From Rhizobium sp. Root1212 (GTDB lineage: Bacteria; Pseudomonadota; Alphaproteobacteria; Rhizobiales; Rhizobiaceae): 64,000 nt of DNA. Shown in pieces: positions 6,743-15,678 of the stretch (positions are counted from its first letter, which is position 1; each line of letters starts with the position of its first letter). The notes beneath the pieces were generated by a model, which was not told the origin of the DNA, made no database searches, and was given only the letters and a program-made list of their open reading frames with translations. Where the stretch lies: NCBI RefSeq assembly GCF_001424985.1, contig NZ_LMDA01000023.1, positions 303,257 through 367,256 on the forward strand, written 5' to 3'. Made by a program: the position numbers and the translations under genes.

Positions 6743-8779
6743 ATGTCGAACGATCCTCTGCTCCAGCCTTTCCAGCTGAAGCATCTGACCCTTCGCAACC
6801 GCATCATCGTCACCTCCCATGAGCCGGCCTATCCCGAAGACGGCATGCCGAAGGGCCGCTACCGCGCCTATACGGTGGAGCGGGCGAAAGGCGGAGTGGC
6901 GCTGACGATGACGGCCGGTTCGGCCGCCGTTTCGAAGGACAGCCCGCCGGTCTTCAACAACCTGCTTGCCTACAAGGACGAGATCGTTCCGTGGGTCCGC
7001 GAGATGACGGATGCCGTGCACGAGACGGGCGCCGCGATCATGATCCAGCTCACCCATCTCGGCCGCCGCACCCGCTGGGACAAGGGCGACTGGCTGCCGG
7101 TGCTGGCGCCCTCGCATCACCGCGAGGCGGCGCACCGCGCCTTTCCGAAGAAGCTCGAAGACTGGGATATCGAGCGCATCATCAAGGATTTCGCCGATGC
7201 CGCCGAGCGCATGAAGGCGGGCGGCATGGACGGCGTCGAGCTGGAGGCCTACGGCCATCTGATCGACCAGTTCATCTCGCCGCTGACCAACGAACTCGAC
7301 GGCCCCTATGGCGGCTCGCTGGACAATCGCCTGCGCTTCTGTTTCGACGTCTTCAGGGCCATGCGCGAGCGGGTCGGCGAGGATTTCATTCTCGGCGTGC
7401 GCTACACCGCCGACGAATGTCTTCCCGGCGGGACGGACAAGGCCGAGGGCCTTGAAATCTCCCGCCGCCTCAAGGAAAGCGGTCTCATCGATTATCTGAA
7501 CGTCATCCGCGGCCATATCGATACCGATCCGGGCCTCACGGATGTCATCCCGATTCAGGGCATGGCCAGCGCCCCGCATCTCGATTTCGCGGGCGAAGTG
7601 CGGGCGGCAACGCGTTTTCCGACCTTCCATGCGGCGAAAATTCAGGATGTCGCCACCGCCCGTCATGCGATCGCCGCCGGCAAGGTCGATATGATCGGCA
7701 TGACCCGCGCCCACATGACCGACCCGCATATCGTGCGCAAGATCATCGAAAAGCGAGAGGACGATATCCGCCCCTGCGTCGGCGCGAATTACTGTCTCGA
7801 CCGCATCTATCAGGGCGGTCTTGCCTTCTGCATCCACAATGCCGCGACCGGCCGTGAGGAAACCATGCCGCACGCGATCCCCAAGGCGGATGGGCGCCGG
7901 AAGGTGGTGATCGTCGGCGCCGGTCCGGCCGGGCTGGAAGCCGCACGGGTTTCCGCAGAGCGCGGCCATGAGGTCGTGGTGTTCGAAGCCGCGAGCCATC
8001 CCGGCGGTCAGGTCCGGCTGACGGCGCAGAGCGAGCGGCGGCGGGAAATGATCGGCATCATCGACTGGCGCATGAGCCAGTGCGAGAAGCTGGGCGTCAC
8101 CTTCCATTTCAACACGTGGGCCGAGGCCGGCACCATAGCGGCGGAAAAGCCCGACGTCGTGATCATCGCCACCGGCGGCCTGCCGCATACCGAAGTGCTG
8201 ACGAAGGGCAACGACCTCGTCGTTTCCTCCTGGGATATCATCTCCGGCGATGTAAAGCCTGGAACCAACGTGCTCATCTATGACGATGCCGGCGATCATG
8301 CCGGCCTGCAGGCGGCCGAAATCATCGCCAAGGCGGGCGGCAAGGTCGAGATCATGACCCCGGACCGCTCCTTCGCCCCGGAAGTCATGGCGATGAACCT
8401 CGTTCCCTATATGCGTTCGCTGCAGAAGCTCGATGCGACCTTCACCGTCACCTACCGGCTGGATGCGGCGGAAAAGAGCGGCAACCAGCTCATCGCCCAT
8501 ATCGGCAGTGATTACGGCGGCGTCGCCAAGAGCCGTGCGGTCGACCAGATCGTCATCAACCACGGCACCATTCCGCTGGATGATCTCTATTTCGAGCTGA
8601 AGCCGGGATCGAGAAACCTCGGCGAGGTCTCCTATGACGAACTGCTCTCCGGCGCTGCGCAAACCGTCGACCGCAACCCGGATGGCGCCTACCGGCTGTA
8701 CCGGATCGGCGACGCGGTCGCTGCCCGCAACACCCATGCGGCCATCTACGATGCGCTGCGCCTTGCCAAGGATATCTGA
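6743..8779 (+). CDS. NADH:flavin oxidoreductase with C-terminal FAD/NAD domain, DgcA/StcD-type N-demethylase-like
   Basis: 678 residues. An Old-Yellow-Enzyme TIM barrel (about 1-340, with QLTHLGRR and GVELEAYGHLIDQF) is followed by an iron-sulfur-type cysteine segment (CVGANYC then FCIHNAATGRE) and a Rossmann domain with VVIVGAGPAGLEAA and VVIIATGG. This architecture is that of 2,4-dienoyl-CoA reductase, trimethylamine dehydrogenase and the rhizobial/pseudomonad N-demethylases for dimethylglycine or N-methylproline. The length and the CVGAxYC pattern are, from memory, closest to the demethylases. The exact substrate is an inference. The divergent TetR gene suggests substrate induction. Only three of the four usual cluster cysteines are visible, because the second position is alanine. 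Confidence 0.85.
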   Translation: MSNDPLLQPFQLKHLTLRNRIIVTSHEPAYPEDGMPKGRYRAYTVERAKGGVALTMTAGSAAVSKDSPPVFNNLLAYKDEIVPWVREMTDAVHETGAAIMIQLTHLGRRTRWDKGDWLPVLAPSHHREAAHRAFPKKLEDWDIERIIKDFADAAERMKAGGMDGVELEAYGHLIDQFISPLTNELDGPYGGSLDNRLRFCFDVFRAMRERVGEDFILGVRYTADECLPGGTDKAEGLEISRRLKESGLIDYLNVIRGHIDTDPGLTDVIPIQGMASAPHLDFAGEVRAATRFPTFHAAKIQDVATARHAIAAGKVDMIGMTRAHMTDPHIVRKIIEKREDDIRPCVGANYCLDRIYQGGLAFCIHNAATGREETMPHAIPKADGRRKVVIVGAGPAGLEAARVSAERGHEVVVFEAASHPGGQVRLTAQSERRREMIGIIDWRMSQCEKLGVTFHFNTWAEAGTIAAEKPDVVIIATGGLPHTEVLTKGNDLVVSSWDIISGDVKPGTNVLIYDDAGDHAGLQAAEIIAKAGGKVEIMTPDRSFAPEVMAMNLVPYMRSLQKLDATFTVTYRLDAAEKSGNQLIAHIGSDYGGVAKSRAVDQIVINHGTIPLDDLYFELKPGSRNLGEVSYDELLSGAAQTVDRNPDGAYRLYRIGDAVAARNTHAAIYDALRLAKDI

Positions 8780-8863
8780 TGGCGGTGTCCTGCTCCGTTT
8801 AAGCGAAACCTAACTATAATGGGATATTCAGGGGCCAATCACTCCATGATAGGCCCCCCAACC

Positions 8864-10819
8864 ATGCGCAATATTCCCGTTATCGGTAAGTTTCTCATCA
8901 TTCTGTGTGCCTTCGGCCTATTCGTGGCCGGCGTAACGGCCTTCAGCACGTCGCGCACATCCTTCATCGACGCGTCCTACACCACGCTGGTCGATCAGGA
9001 TTCGCAGGCGGCGCTGATGCTGGCGCGCGCCAGCCGCAGCCTCGTGTCCGTCCGCTCGGCCATCGCCGACCTCCTGCTGTCGCGCGATGACGCGGCCAAG
9101 AAGGCGGCCATCGACGATATGCATCTCTCAGAAGGTTTCTTCACCAAGCAGATGGACGCCGCCATTGCCGCCGCGCCCGGCAACGACCGCATGACGATCA
9201 TCAAGACGCAGGGGCTTGAAGCGCTCAACGGTCAGTGCGGTCCGCTGATCGCGGCTGCCGGCGCGGCCTTCAACGAGGCTGACATCGCCCGCGCGCAGGG
9301 CGAATTCGCCAATGCCTGCCGCCCGGCCTTTGCCGCCGTCATTGCCGCGATCACCGAGGAAATCGGCAAGATCACCGCTTCGGCCGAAGCCGGCCACGAG
9401 GCGCTGAAGGAGGCTGTCCGCAGCACCATCCTGACCACCATCCTCAGCGTCGGCGTCGGCCTGGTCATCATCCTGATCGCCGGCTTCTATGCCGCCCGCT
9501 CGTGGATCGCCCGCCCGCTGAACACGCTCTCGTCAACCATGGCGACGCTCGCCAATGGCAACCTCGATACCAATGTCGCCGAAACCGAACGCCGCGACGA
9601 AATCGGCGGCATGGCCCGCGCCGTGCAGGTGTTCAAGGACAACGGCCTGAAGGCCCGCGCCCTCGAAGCCTCCACCGAAGCCGCCCGCACTGCCAGCGAG
9701 GCCGAGCGCGAACGCAACCTCGAAACCGACCGCGCCCGCGCCGCCGCCATGACCCAGGCGACCGGTGGCCTCGCCGAAGGCCTGAAGCGCATGGCCAACG
9801 GCGATCTCGATTTCGAACTGACGCAGTCCTTCTCGGCCGAGTTCGAAAGCCTGCGCCAGGATTTCAACGCCGCCGTCAACCAGCTGCGCAGCACGCTGCA
9901 GTCGGTCTCGGATGCCGCCATCTCGATCGACAGCGGCTCGCGTGAGCTGAGCCAGTCGGCCAACGACCTGTCGCGCCGAACCGAGCAGCAGGCAGCAGCG
10001 CTGGAAGAAACCGCCGCCGCCCTCGACGAGATCACAGCCAACGTCACCAACTCCACCAAGCGCGCGGAAGAAGCCCGCAGCAAGGCCTCGGAAGCCAATT
10101 CGTCGGCGCATCATTCGACCAAGGTCGTCTCCGACGCCGTCGTCGCCATGCAGCGCATCGAAGCCTCCTCCGGCCAGATTTCCAACATCATCGGCGTGAT
10201 CGACGAGATCGCCTTCCAGACCAACCTGCTTGCCCTGAACGCAGGCGTCGAAGCCGCGCGTGCGGGCGAAGCCGGCAAGGGCTTTGCAGTCGTCGCCCAG
10301 GAAGTGCGCGAGCTTGCCCAGCGCTCGGCGCAGGCGGCCAAGGAGATCAAGGAACTGATCCGCCATTCGGCCCAGGAAGTCGAAGGTGGCGTGCGGCTGG
10401 TCACCGAGACCGGCGAGGCGCTGAAGGTCATCGGCCAGCATGTCAACGACATCAACACCCAGCTCGATGCCATCGCGCTTTCGGCCCGCGAACAATCGGT
10501 CGGCCTGGCCGAGGTTAATTCGGCCGTCAACCAGATGGACCAGACGACGCAGCAGAATGCCGCCATGGTCGAACAGTCGACCGCGGCCAGCACCTCGCTT
10601 GCCGGCGATGCCGAGAGGCTGCGCCAGCTTGTGAGCCAGTTCCAGGTGGGTGCTTCCTCCAGCCGTGCCTATGCCCCGGCCGTCGCTCGTACGCCGGTTG
10701 CCGCCAATGCGGCCTCGCGGCATGTGGCGTCTCCGGCGCGGCGCATGGTCGGCAAGATCGCCAGCGCATTCGGCGGCAATGCCGCTCCGGCCATCGAACC
10801 CGGCTGGGACGAGTTCTGA
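8864..10819 (+). CDS. Methyl-accepting chemotaxis protein
   Basis: 651 residues from the ATG at 8864 ([11 protein letters not shown]); in-frame ATGs at 8846 and 8819 would add 6 or 15 residues. A first membrane helix (about 7-28), a periplasmic four-helix-like sensor region of about 160 residues, a second helix (about 188-210) and a HAMP domain follow. The C-terminal half is a coiled coil with the conserved hairpin tip [20 protein letters not shown] and [16 protein letters not shown]. The protein ends in GWDEF, which fits the xWxxF pentapeptide that tethers CheR/CheB in some receptors. The ligand is unknown. It stands alone, without che genes nearby. Confidence 0.93.
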   Translation: MRNIPVIGKFLIILCAFGLFVAGVTAFSTSRTSFIDASYTTLVDQDSQAALMLARASRSLVSVRSAIADLLLSRDDAAKKAAIDDMHLSEGFFTKQMDAAIAAAPGNDRMTIIKTQGLEALNGQCGPLIAAAGAAFNEADIARAQGEFANACRPAFAAVIAAITEEIGKITASAEAGHEALKEAVRSTILTTILSVGVGLVIILIAGFYAARSWIARPLNTLSSTMATLANGNLDTNVAETERRDEIGGMARAVQVFKDNGLKARALEASTEAARTASEAERERNLETDRARAAAMTQATGGLAEGLKRMANGDLDFELTQSFSAEFESLRQDFNAAVNQLRSTLQSVSDAAISIDSGSRELSQSANDLSRRTEQQAAALEETAAALDEITANVTNSTKRAEEARSKASEANSSAHHSTKVVSDAVVAMQRIEASSGQISNIIGVIDEIAFQTNLLALNAGVEAARAGEAGKGFAVVAQEVRELAQRSAQAAKEIKELIRHSAQEVEGGVRLVTETGEALKVIGQHVNDINTQLDAIALSAREQSVGLAEVNSAVNQMDQTTQQNAAMVEQSTAASTSLAGDAERLRQLVSQFQVGASSSRAYAPAVARTPVAANAASRHVASPARRMVGKIASAFGGNAAPAIEPGWDEF

Positions 10820-10833
10820 GCCAGACAGACAAT

Positions 10834-10864
10834 CGCCGGGGCAGGCTGACGGCCTGTCCCGGCG
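10834..10864 (+). terminator. Hairpin after the chemoreceptor gene
   Basis: A 12-bp stem (10834-10845 with 10853-10864, one G-U pair) has a 7-nt loop and lies 15 bases after the stop codon. It is very stable but followed by GAAAACC rather than a T-run, so it may act with Rho or protect the 3' end. Confidence 0.55.
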
Positions 10865-11169
10865 AAAACCGATCATGACGACGCACCGGGGCGACCGATC
10901 CGCAATCGCCGATCTGAGGGAACTGTTCGTTCAGGTCGCCTGACGGCGATGTTATCGCGCTGTTCGCACCCGAAGTTACACGTATCTACGGGCCTCATAC
11001 TACCACGCACGATGGCGAAGGTGCAGGATTTGCGCGGGAGCCTATGGGAGGAGCCGATGGCTCCGATCGCCACCGTTCATTGCCGTGGCCTTGCCGGTTT
11101 TCGGCCCGCCTTCGGTTCCCTCCCTAGATGCGCCGCTCGACGGCGCTGCCGAGCGTGGAGGTTTATGCG
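10865..11169. other. Intergenic region upstream of the DUF3300 gene
   Basis: About 305 bases with no gene I can support; the open frames here are arginine/proline-rich shadows without ribosome binding sites. It should hold the promoter of the DUF3300-DUF2950 pair, but I see no confident promoter elements. Confidence 0.35.
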
Positions 11170-12621
11170 ATGCGATCAAACGGCCTTTCAACCTATTTGC
11201 GCATCTTCCCGGCCCTTCTCTTGTCGTCGGGGCTGTCGCTTGCGGTCGGTTTCACCGCACCGGCCCTGGCGCAGCAGCAGACCACCGCCGCGACCCCGGC
11301 CGGCGCACAGGCCGAAGCGCCTCCCGATCTTCTGACGGACGACGAGCTTGAAGTGCTGGTCGCGCGCATCGCGCTTTACCCGGATGAGCTGGTGGCGCTG
11401 GTGACCTCCGCCTCGCTCTATCCGCTGCAGATCATCGAGGCCCAGCGCTTCCTCGACCAGAAAAAGAAGGACAAGAACCTGCAGCCGAAGGACGACTGGG
11501 ACGACAGCGTAATCTCGCTGCTCAACTATCCCGAGATCGTCAAGATGATGAGCGACGATCTCGACTGGACGCAATCCCTCGGCAGCGCGCTCAGCTACCA
11601 GCAGAAGGATGTGCTGATCGCCATCCAGGACCTGCGCGACAAGGCGGTCGCCAGCGGCGTGATCAAGACCGACGACAAGGTGAAGGTCGAGACCCAGGGC
11701 GAGAACATCGTGATCCAGGCGGCCGATCCCGAAAAGATCTACGTGCCGAAATACGAGCCTCAGATGCTCTATGAGCCGGGTTACGCGCAGGCGCCGATCA
11801 GCTATTACGACGAACCCTATCCGAGCTATTATTATCCCTCCGCGCCCTATTTCGCCGCCGCCATCACCGGCGCCGCCATCTGGGCGGCAACGGTGGATTG
11901 GGACGACTGGGGCGTCTGGGGCGGCCGCTGGAACGGCGATGTCGATATCGACTGCAACAAGTGCTTCAACAACATCGACATCGATCGCGACAAGTTCAAG
12001 ATGGGCGATGTCGACTGGAAGAATATCGACCGGTCGAAGATCAAGTTCGACAAGAACCAGATCGCAAATATCGACCGCACGAAATTCAAGAACGAATTCA
12101 AGGGAAATCGCGACAACAACATCGCCAACCGGGCAAAAGACGTGCGCCGTGGCGATAGCAGCCGCATAACGAACAAGCCGAAGATATCGACGAACGATAT
12201 CCGCAAGAGCAAGGTGGAGGCAGACCGCACCCGCGCCGACCGCGAGCGGGCGGCCGCAAACCGGGGCGACGGCAACAGGGCAGGGCAGGCGGCGCGGCGG
12301 GACGGCAACGCGACCGCCAATCGCCCGGCCGCCGGCAACAAGGTCGCCAATACGCCGAAGAACGCCAACCGCAAGGTCAACAAGCCGAAACCCGGCGGCG
12401 ACATCAAGAAGAAATCCGGCAACCGTTCCGCTGTCGGTAATGTTAGCAACAAGCGGCAGACGCAGATATCGTCCAACCGCGGGCGCCAGTCGATGCAGGG
12501 CGGCGGTCATCGCCGGCCGCAATCCATGAACGGCGGCGGCGGGGGACGGCAGGTCCATCGCGGTGGTGGCGGTGGGCGGCAGATCCATCGGGGTGGTGGT
12601 GGCGGCGGACGCCGCCGGTAA
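11170..12621 (+). CDS. DUF3300 family exported protein
   Basis: 483 residues from the ATG at 11170, which has GGAGG 8 bases before it. The signal peptide ends near ALAQ at about residue 37. The DUF3300 core (about 55-270) is marked by ELEVLVARIALYPDELVALV, typical of this family, then a Tyr/Pro-rich stretch (YYDEPYPSYYYPSAPYF) with a hydrophobic AAAITGAAIWAA segment and a Trp/Asp-rich patch. The last 190 residues are Asn/Lys/Arg-rich low complexity and finish in repeated GGGGGRQ(V/I)HRG units. The downstream DUF2950 gene is 22 bases away; the two families often co-occur. The role is unknown but the protein must be periplasmic or surface-associated. Confidence 0.88.
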   Translation: MRSNGLSTYLRIFPALLLSSGLSLAVGFTAPALAQQQTTAATPAGAQAEAPPDLLTDDELEVLVARIALYPDELVALVTSASLYPLQIIEAQRFLDQKKKDKNLQPKDDWDDSVISLLNYPEIVKMMSDDLDWTQSLGSALSYQQKDVLIAIQDLRDKAVASGVIKTDDKVKVETQGENIVIQAADPEKIYVPKYEPQMLYEPGYAQAPISYYDEPYPSYYYPSAPYFAAAITGAAIWAATVDWDDWGVWGGRWNGDVDIDCNKCFNNIDIDRDKFKMGDVDWKNIDRSKIKFDKNQIANIDRTKFKNEFKGNRDNNIANRAKDVRRGDSSRITNKPKISTNDIRKSKVEADRTRADRERAAANRGDGNRAGQAARRDGNATANRPAAGNKVANTPKNANRKVNKPKPGGDIKKKSGNRSAVGNVSNKRQTQISSNRGRQSMQGGGHRRPQSMNGGGGGRQVHRGGGGGRQIHRGGGGGGRRR

Positions 12622-12643
12622 CAGAAGCGATCAGGAGGCGACG

Positions 12644-13603
12644 ATGATGAAAATGGCGCTTGAACGGCTGACGCTTTCGGTTTGCGCGGCCCTGCTTCTC
12701 GGAGCGATGGTTCCCGGCCCGGCCCTTGCGGCTGACGACAGCGATCCGCCGCTGGACGAATATATATCCGCCACGGCGCCGCCGACGTTCGATACGCCCG
12801 AAAAGGCGGTCGATGCCTTCAAGCAGGCGGTCGGCAGCGGCGATTTCGACAAGCTTGCGGCCCTTTTGGGGCTGGATGCCGCCAAGGCCAAGGCCAGCGA
12901 CGGTGCAACCGACGCCTATGCCGATATCCAGGCCGGCGTGAAGCAAAAGGTGATGCTTGAGGATCAGGACGGCGGCAAGGTGCTGGAGATCGGAAACCAG
13001 CTCTGGCCGCTGCCGTTCCCGCTGGTGAAGGGTGACGACGGCAAGTGGAGCTTCGATACCTATGCGGGTCTGGAAGAGATCGCCGACCGGCGGGTGGGCG
13101 AAAACGAACTCTCCACCATCGATACGATGCGCGACTATGTCGATGCGCAGGAGGACTATGCCTCCGAGGATCGGGACGAGGACGGCGTGCTGGAATATGC
13201 CCAGAAGCTGATCAGCAGCGAAGGCAAGCATGACGGGCTCTACTGGCCCTCCGAACAGGGTGATGGCGACGAAAGCCCGGCAGGAGCGGGGCTGGTCGAC
13301 GGCAACGCGCTTGCGAAGGCCAAGGCGGGCCTCGGCTATAACGGCTACCGCTACCGCATCCTGACAGGGCAGGGCGAAAACGTCGCCGGCGGCAAGTTCG
13401 ACTATATCATCAACGGCAACATGATCGCCGGCTTCGGCCTCGTCGCCTGGCCGGTAAAATACGGCATCACCGGCGTCCAGACCTTCGTGATCAACAAGAG
13501 CGGCATTCTCTACGAAGCCGATCTCGGCGATGATACGAGCGCGGTCGCCGACAAGATCCGCACCTTCAACCCCGGCGACACATGGAAGGTCGTGCCGGAA
13601 TGA
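12644..13603 (+). CDS. DUF2950 family exported protein
   Basis: 319 residues from the ATG at 12644, preceded by a perfect AGGAGG. The signal peptide runs to about residue 30 (ending PALAADD). Family-typical features include the N-terminal FDTPEKAVDAFKQAV segment, a central charged region (DYVDAQEDYASEDRDEDG), and the C-terminal block with NGYRYRILTGQG, FGLVAWPVKYG and GVQTFVINKSG. The function of DUF2950 is not known. The 22-base gap from the DUF3300 gene implies a single transcript and a joint envelope function. Confidence 0.88.
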   Translation: MMKMALERLTLSVCAALLLGAMVPGPALAADDSDPPLDEYISATAPPTFDTPEKAVDAFKQAVGSGDFDKLAALLGLDAAKAKASDGATDAYADIQAGVKQKVMLEDQDGGKVLEIGNQLWPLPFPLVKGDDGKWSFDTYAGLEEIADRRVGENELSTIDTMRDYVDAQEDYASEDRDEDGVLEYAQKLISSEGKHDGLYWPSEQGDGDESPAGAGLVDGNALAKAKAGLGYNGYRYRILTGQGENVAGGKFDYIINGNMIAGFGLVAWPVKYGITGVQTFVINKSGILYEADLGDDTSAVADKIRTFNPGDTWKVVPE

Positions 13604-13738
13604 TGCGCCCTGCGGGCCGGATCGAACCGGTCCGCCCGGCTATAGTCCGTCTGGTCAGATTGAACCGGACAGACTCTATATTTATTTGTTTTCGTTTGTC
13701 TTTTCTGGAAACCGGTTCCAACCTTTCCCTGACAAACT

Positions 13739-14200
13739 CTAGAAGTAGCCCTGGAAATCTTTCAGCGTTTCCAGCACGATCGAGGTCTTCACGTGCTGGA
13801 CGGATTCGTGCGGCAGCAGCGCGTCGTTGACGAAGCGCGAGAGATCGGCAAGGCCGCGGCAGGCGACCTTCAGGTGATAGTCCATCTCGCCGGTCAGGGA
13901 ATAGGCCTCCAGCACCTCGGGCAGGCTGCGGATCAGCTTGGCGAAACGCTGGGCGTTGTCGCGGTTGTGGGTGGCGAGCGTCACCGAAATCACCACCAGC
14001 AGTTCCAGCCCGATCTTCTCGCGGCGAACGATCGCCTGATAGCCGAGAATGAAACCCTCCGCCTCCAGCCGAGAGCGCCGGCGCGAACATTGCGACGGCG
14101 ACAGCGCGATCTTCTCGCCCAGCTCGTTGTTGGTCAGGCGACCGTCCTTCTGCAATTCGGCAAGGATTTTGAGGTCGTAGGGGTCGAGAACGGTATTCAT
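13739..14200 (-). CDS. Lrp/AsnC-family transcriptional regulator
   Basis: 153 residues. An N-terminal AsnC-type helix-turn-helix (LDPYDLKILAELQKDGRLTNNELGEKI with SPSQCSRRRSRLE) is followed by the RAM ligand-binding domain (LPEVLEAYSLTGEMDYHLKVA). The ATG at 14200 is chosen because the protein then starts exactly at the family's usual N-terminus. It is divergent from hppD with a 127-bp gap, so it is most likely the amino-acid-responsive regulator of tyrosine catabolism. This regulatory link rests on gene position. Confidence 0.9.
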   Translation of the reverse strand: MNTVLDPYDLKILAELQKDGRLTNNELGEKIALSPSQCSRRRSRLEAEGFILGYQAIVRREKIGLELLVVISVTLATHNRDNAQRFAKLIRSLPEVLEAYSLTGEMDYHLKVACRGLADLSRFVNDALLPHESVQHVKTSIVLETLKDFQGYF

Positions 14201-14327
14201 GCGCGATATCCCGGTTTCATGCACGATCCATGCAATAAAACAGCAAAATCGCCGAAGATTGCAAGCTAAATGCACCCGATCTGGCGCATTATCTTGTCCG
14301 AGGATCAAAACCCCAAGGGAGGAATTC

Positions 14328-15431
14328 ATGGGCCCTTTTCCGCACGACGCGCCAGTCTCTGAAATCACTGCCGAAAACCCGGCCGGCACCGATGGTTTCG
14401 AGTTCGTGGAGTTCTCCCATCCCGAGCCTGAAAAACTGGAAGAGCTTTTCCAGCGCATGGGCTATTCGCCGGTTGCCCGCCACAAGACGAAGAACATCAC
14501 CGTCTGGCGCCAGGGCGATATCAACTACGTGCTGAACGCCGAGCCGGGCAGCCATGCCATGCGCTTCGTCGATGAACACGGCCCCTGCGCCCCCTCCATG
14601 GCCTGGCGCGTGGTCGATGCCAAGCATGCCTTCAAGCATGCGGTCTCCAAGGGTGCGACCCCCTATGAAGGCGATGACAAGGCGCTGGATGTTCCGGCGA
14701 TCGTCGGCATCGGCGGGTCGCTGCTCTATTTCGTCGAGAAATACGGCGCCAAAGGTTCGGTCTATGAGGCCGAGTTCGACTGGATCGGCGAACGCGATCC
14801 GAAGCCCGCGGGCGTCGGTTTCTATTATCTCGACCACCTCACCCACAACGTCTATCGCGGCAACATGGACAAGTGGTGGGATTTCTACCGCAACCTTTTC
14901 AACTTCACCCAGATCCACTTCTTCGACATCGACGGTCGCATCACCGGCCTCGTCAGCCGGGCGATCACCTCTCCCTGCGGCAAGATCCGCATTCCGCTGA
15001 ACGAGTCCAAGGACGATACCAGCCAGATCGAGGAATATCTGCGCAAGTACAAGGGCGAGGGCATCCAGCACATCGCCGTTGGAACGGATGGCATCTATGA
15101 TGCCACCGATAAGCTCGCCGCCAACGGCCTGCGCTTCATGCCGGGACCGCCGGAAACCTATTACGATATGTCCTATCAGCGCGTGAACGGCCACGACGAG
15201 CCGGTCGAGCGCATGAAGGTGCACGGCATTCTCATCGATGGCGAAGGCGTCGTGAACGGCGGCATGACCAAGATTCTGCTGCAGATTTTTTCCAAGACCG
15301 TCATCGGGCCGATCTTCTTCGAGTTCATCCAGCGCAAGGGCGACGAAGGGTTTGGCGAGGGCAATTTCCGCGCCCTGTTCGAATCCATCGAAGCCGACCA
15401 GATCAAGCGCGGCGTGATCGCCGCCGAATAA
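14328..15431 (+). CDS. hppD: 4-hydroxyphenylpyruvate dioxygenase
   Basis: 367 residues, the usual size. It converts 4-hydroxyphenylpyruvate to homogentisate, the second step of tyrosine degradation, using non-haem Fe(II). Two vicinal-oxygen-chelate domains are visible. The expected iron ligands are His in DHLTHNV, His in GIQHIAVG and Glu in FFEFIQRKG. GGGAGG lies upstream of the ATG at 14328. The rest of the pathway (hmgA, maiA, fahA) is encoded within the next 4 kb, though on separate transcripts. A strong terminator follows. Confidence 0.97.
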   Translation: MGPFPHDAPVSEITAENPAGTDGFEFVEFSHPEPEKLEELFQRMGYSPVARHKTKNITVWRQGDINYVLNAEPGSHAMRFVDEHGPCAPSMAWRVVDAKHAFKHAVSKGATPYEGDDKALDVPAIVGIGGSLLYFVEKYGAKGSVYEAEFDWIGERDPKPAGVGFYYLDHLTHNVYRGNMDKWWDFYRNLFNFTQIHFFDIDGRITGLVSRAITSPCGKIRIPLNESKDDTSQIEEYLRKYKGEGIQHIAVGTDGIYDATDKLAANGLRFMPGPPETYYDMSYQRVNGHDEPVERMKVHGILIDGEGVVNGGMTKILLQIFSKTVIGPIFFEFIQRKGDEGFGEGNFRALFESIEADQIKRGVIAAE

Positions 15432-15450
15432 GGTAAGCTTGGACGTGAAC

Positions 15451-15488
15451 AGAAAAGCCCCCGACAAGAGATTGTCGGGGGCTTTTCT
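15451..15488. terminator. Strong terminator after hppD
   Basis: A perfect 17-bp inverted repeat (15451-15467 with 15472-15488) has a GAGA tetraloop. The stem begins AGAAAAGCCCCCGAC and ends in CTTTTCT, so it gives an A-run on one side and a T-run on the other and could work in both directions. It lies 19 bases after the hppD stop codon. Confidence 0.9.
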
Positions 15489-15508
15489 GTCTTCAGACGG
15501 GCGAGCGG

Positions 15509-15659
15509 CCCCTCATCCGCCCTGTCGGGCACCTTCTCCCCGCAGGCGGGGAGAAGGGGGATGCCGCACATCGCTCATTATCTCAGCTCGGAGTGGGGCA
15601 GCCAGTTGCTCGGTCGTCCCCTCTCCCCGCGAGCGGGGAGAGGGTTAGGGTGAGGGGCA
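15509..15659. repeat. Intergenic palindromic repeat, RIME-like (copy 1)
   Basis: A mosaic of two GC-rich palindromes, CTTCTCCCCGCAGGCGGGGAGAAG near 15534-15557 in broken form and CTCTCCCCGCGAGCGGGGAGAG near 15621-15642. It is bounded by GCCCCTCA at one end and TGAGGGGC at the other. Related copies occur at 21650, 33050, 37274, 38531, 45309 and 61598. The design resembles the rhizobial intergenic mosaic elements described in Rhizobium and Sinorhizobium. It lies between convergent hppD and fahA. Confidence 0.85.
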
Positions 15660-15678
15660 TTTCGACAAATAACGTCGC

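Noticed and set aside
6530..8737. A 735-codon open frame antisense to the flavoprotein gene
   Set aside because: It runs through the opposite strand of a well-conserved enzyme and into the tetR region; high GC makes such frames common.
9533..10876. A 447-codon open frame antisense to the chemoreceptor
   Set aside because: It is Gly/Arg-rich, lies wholly opposite a gene with intact chemoreceptor motifs, and resembles no family.
11188..12588. A 466-codon open frame antisense to the DUF3300 gene
   Set aside because: Low-complexity Val/Asp/Leu-rich translation without a start signal; the plus strand carries a signal peptide and family motifs.
13604..13738. Repeated ACCGG and GTCC words between the DUF2950 and Lrp genes as an operator or hairpin
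   Set aside because: The words do not form a stable or symmetrical structure; likely chance in GC-rich DNA.
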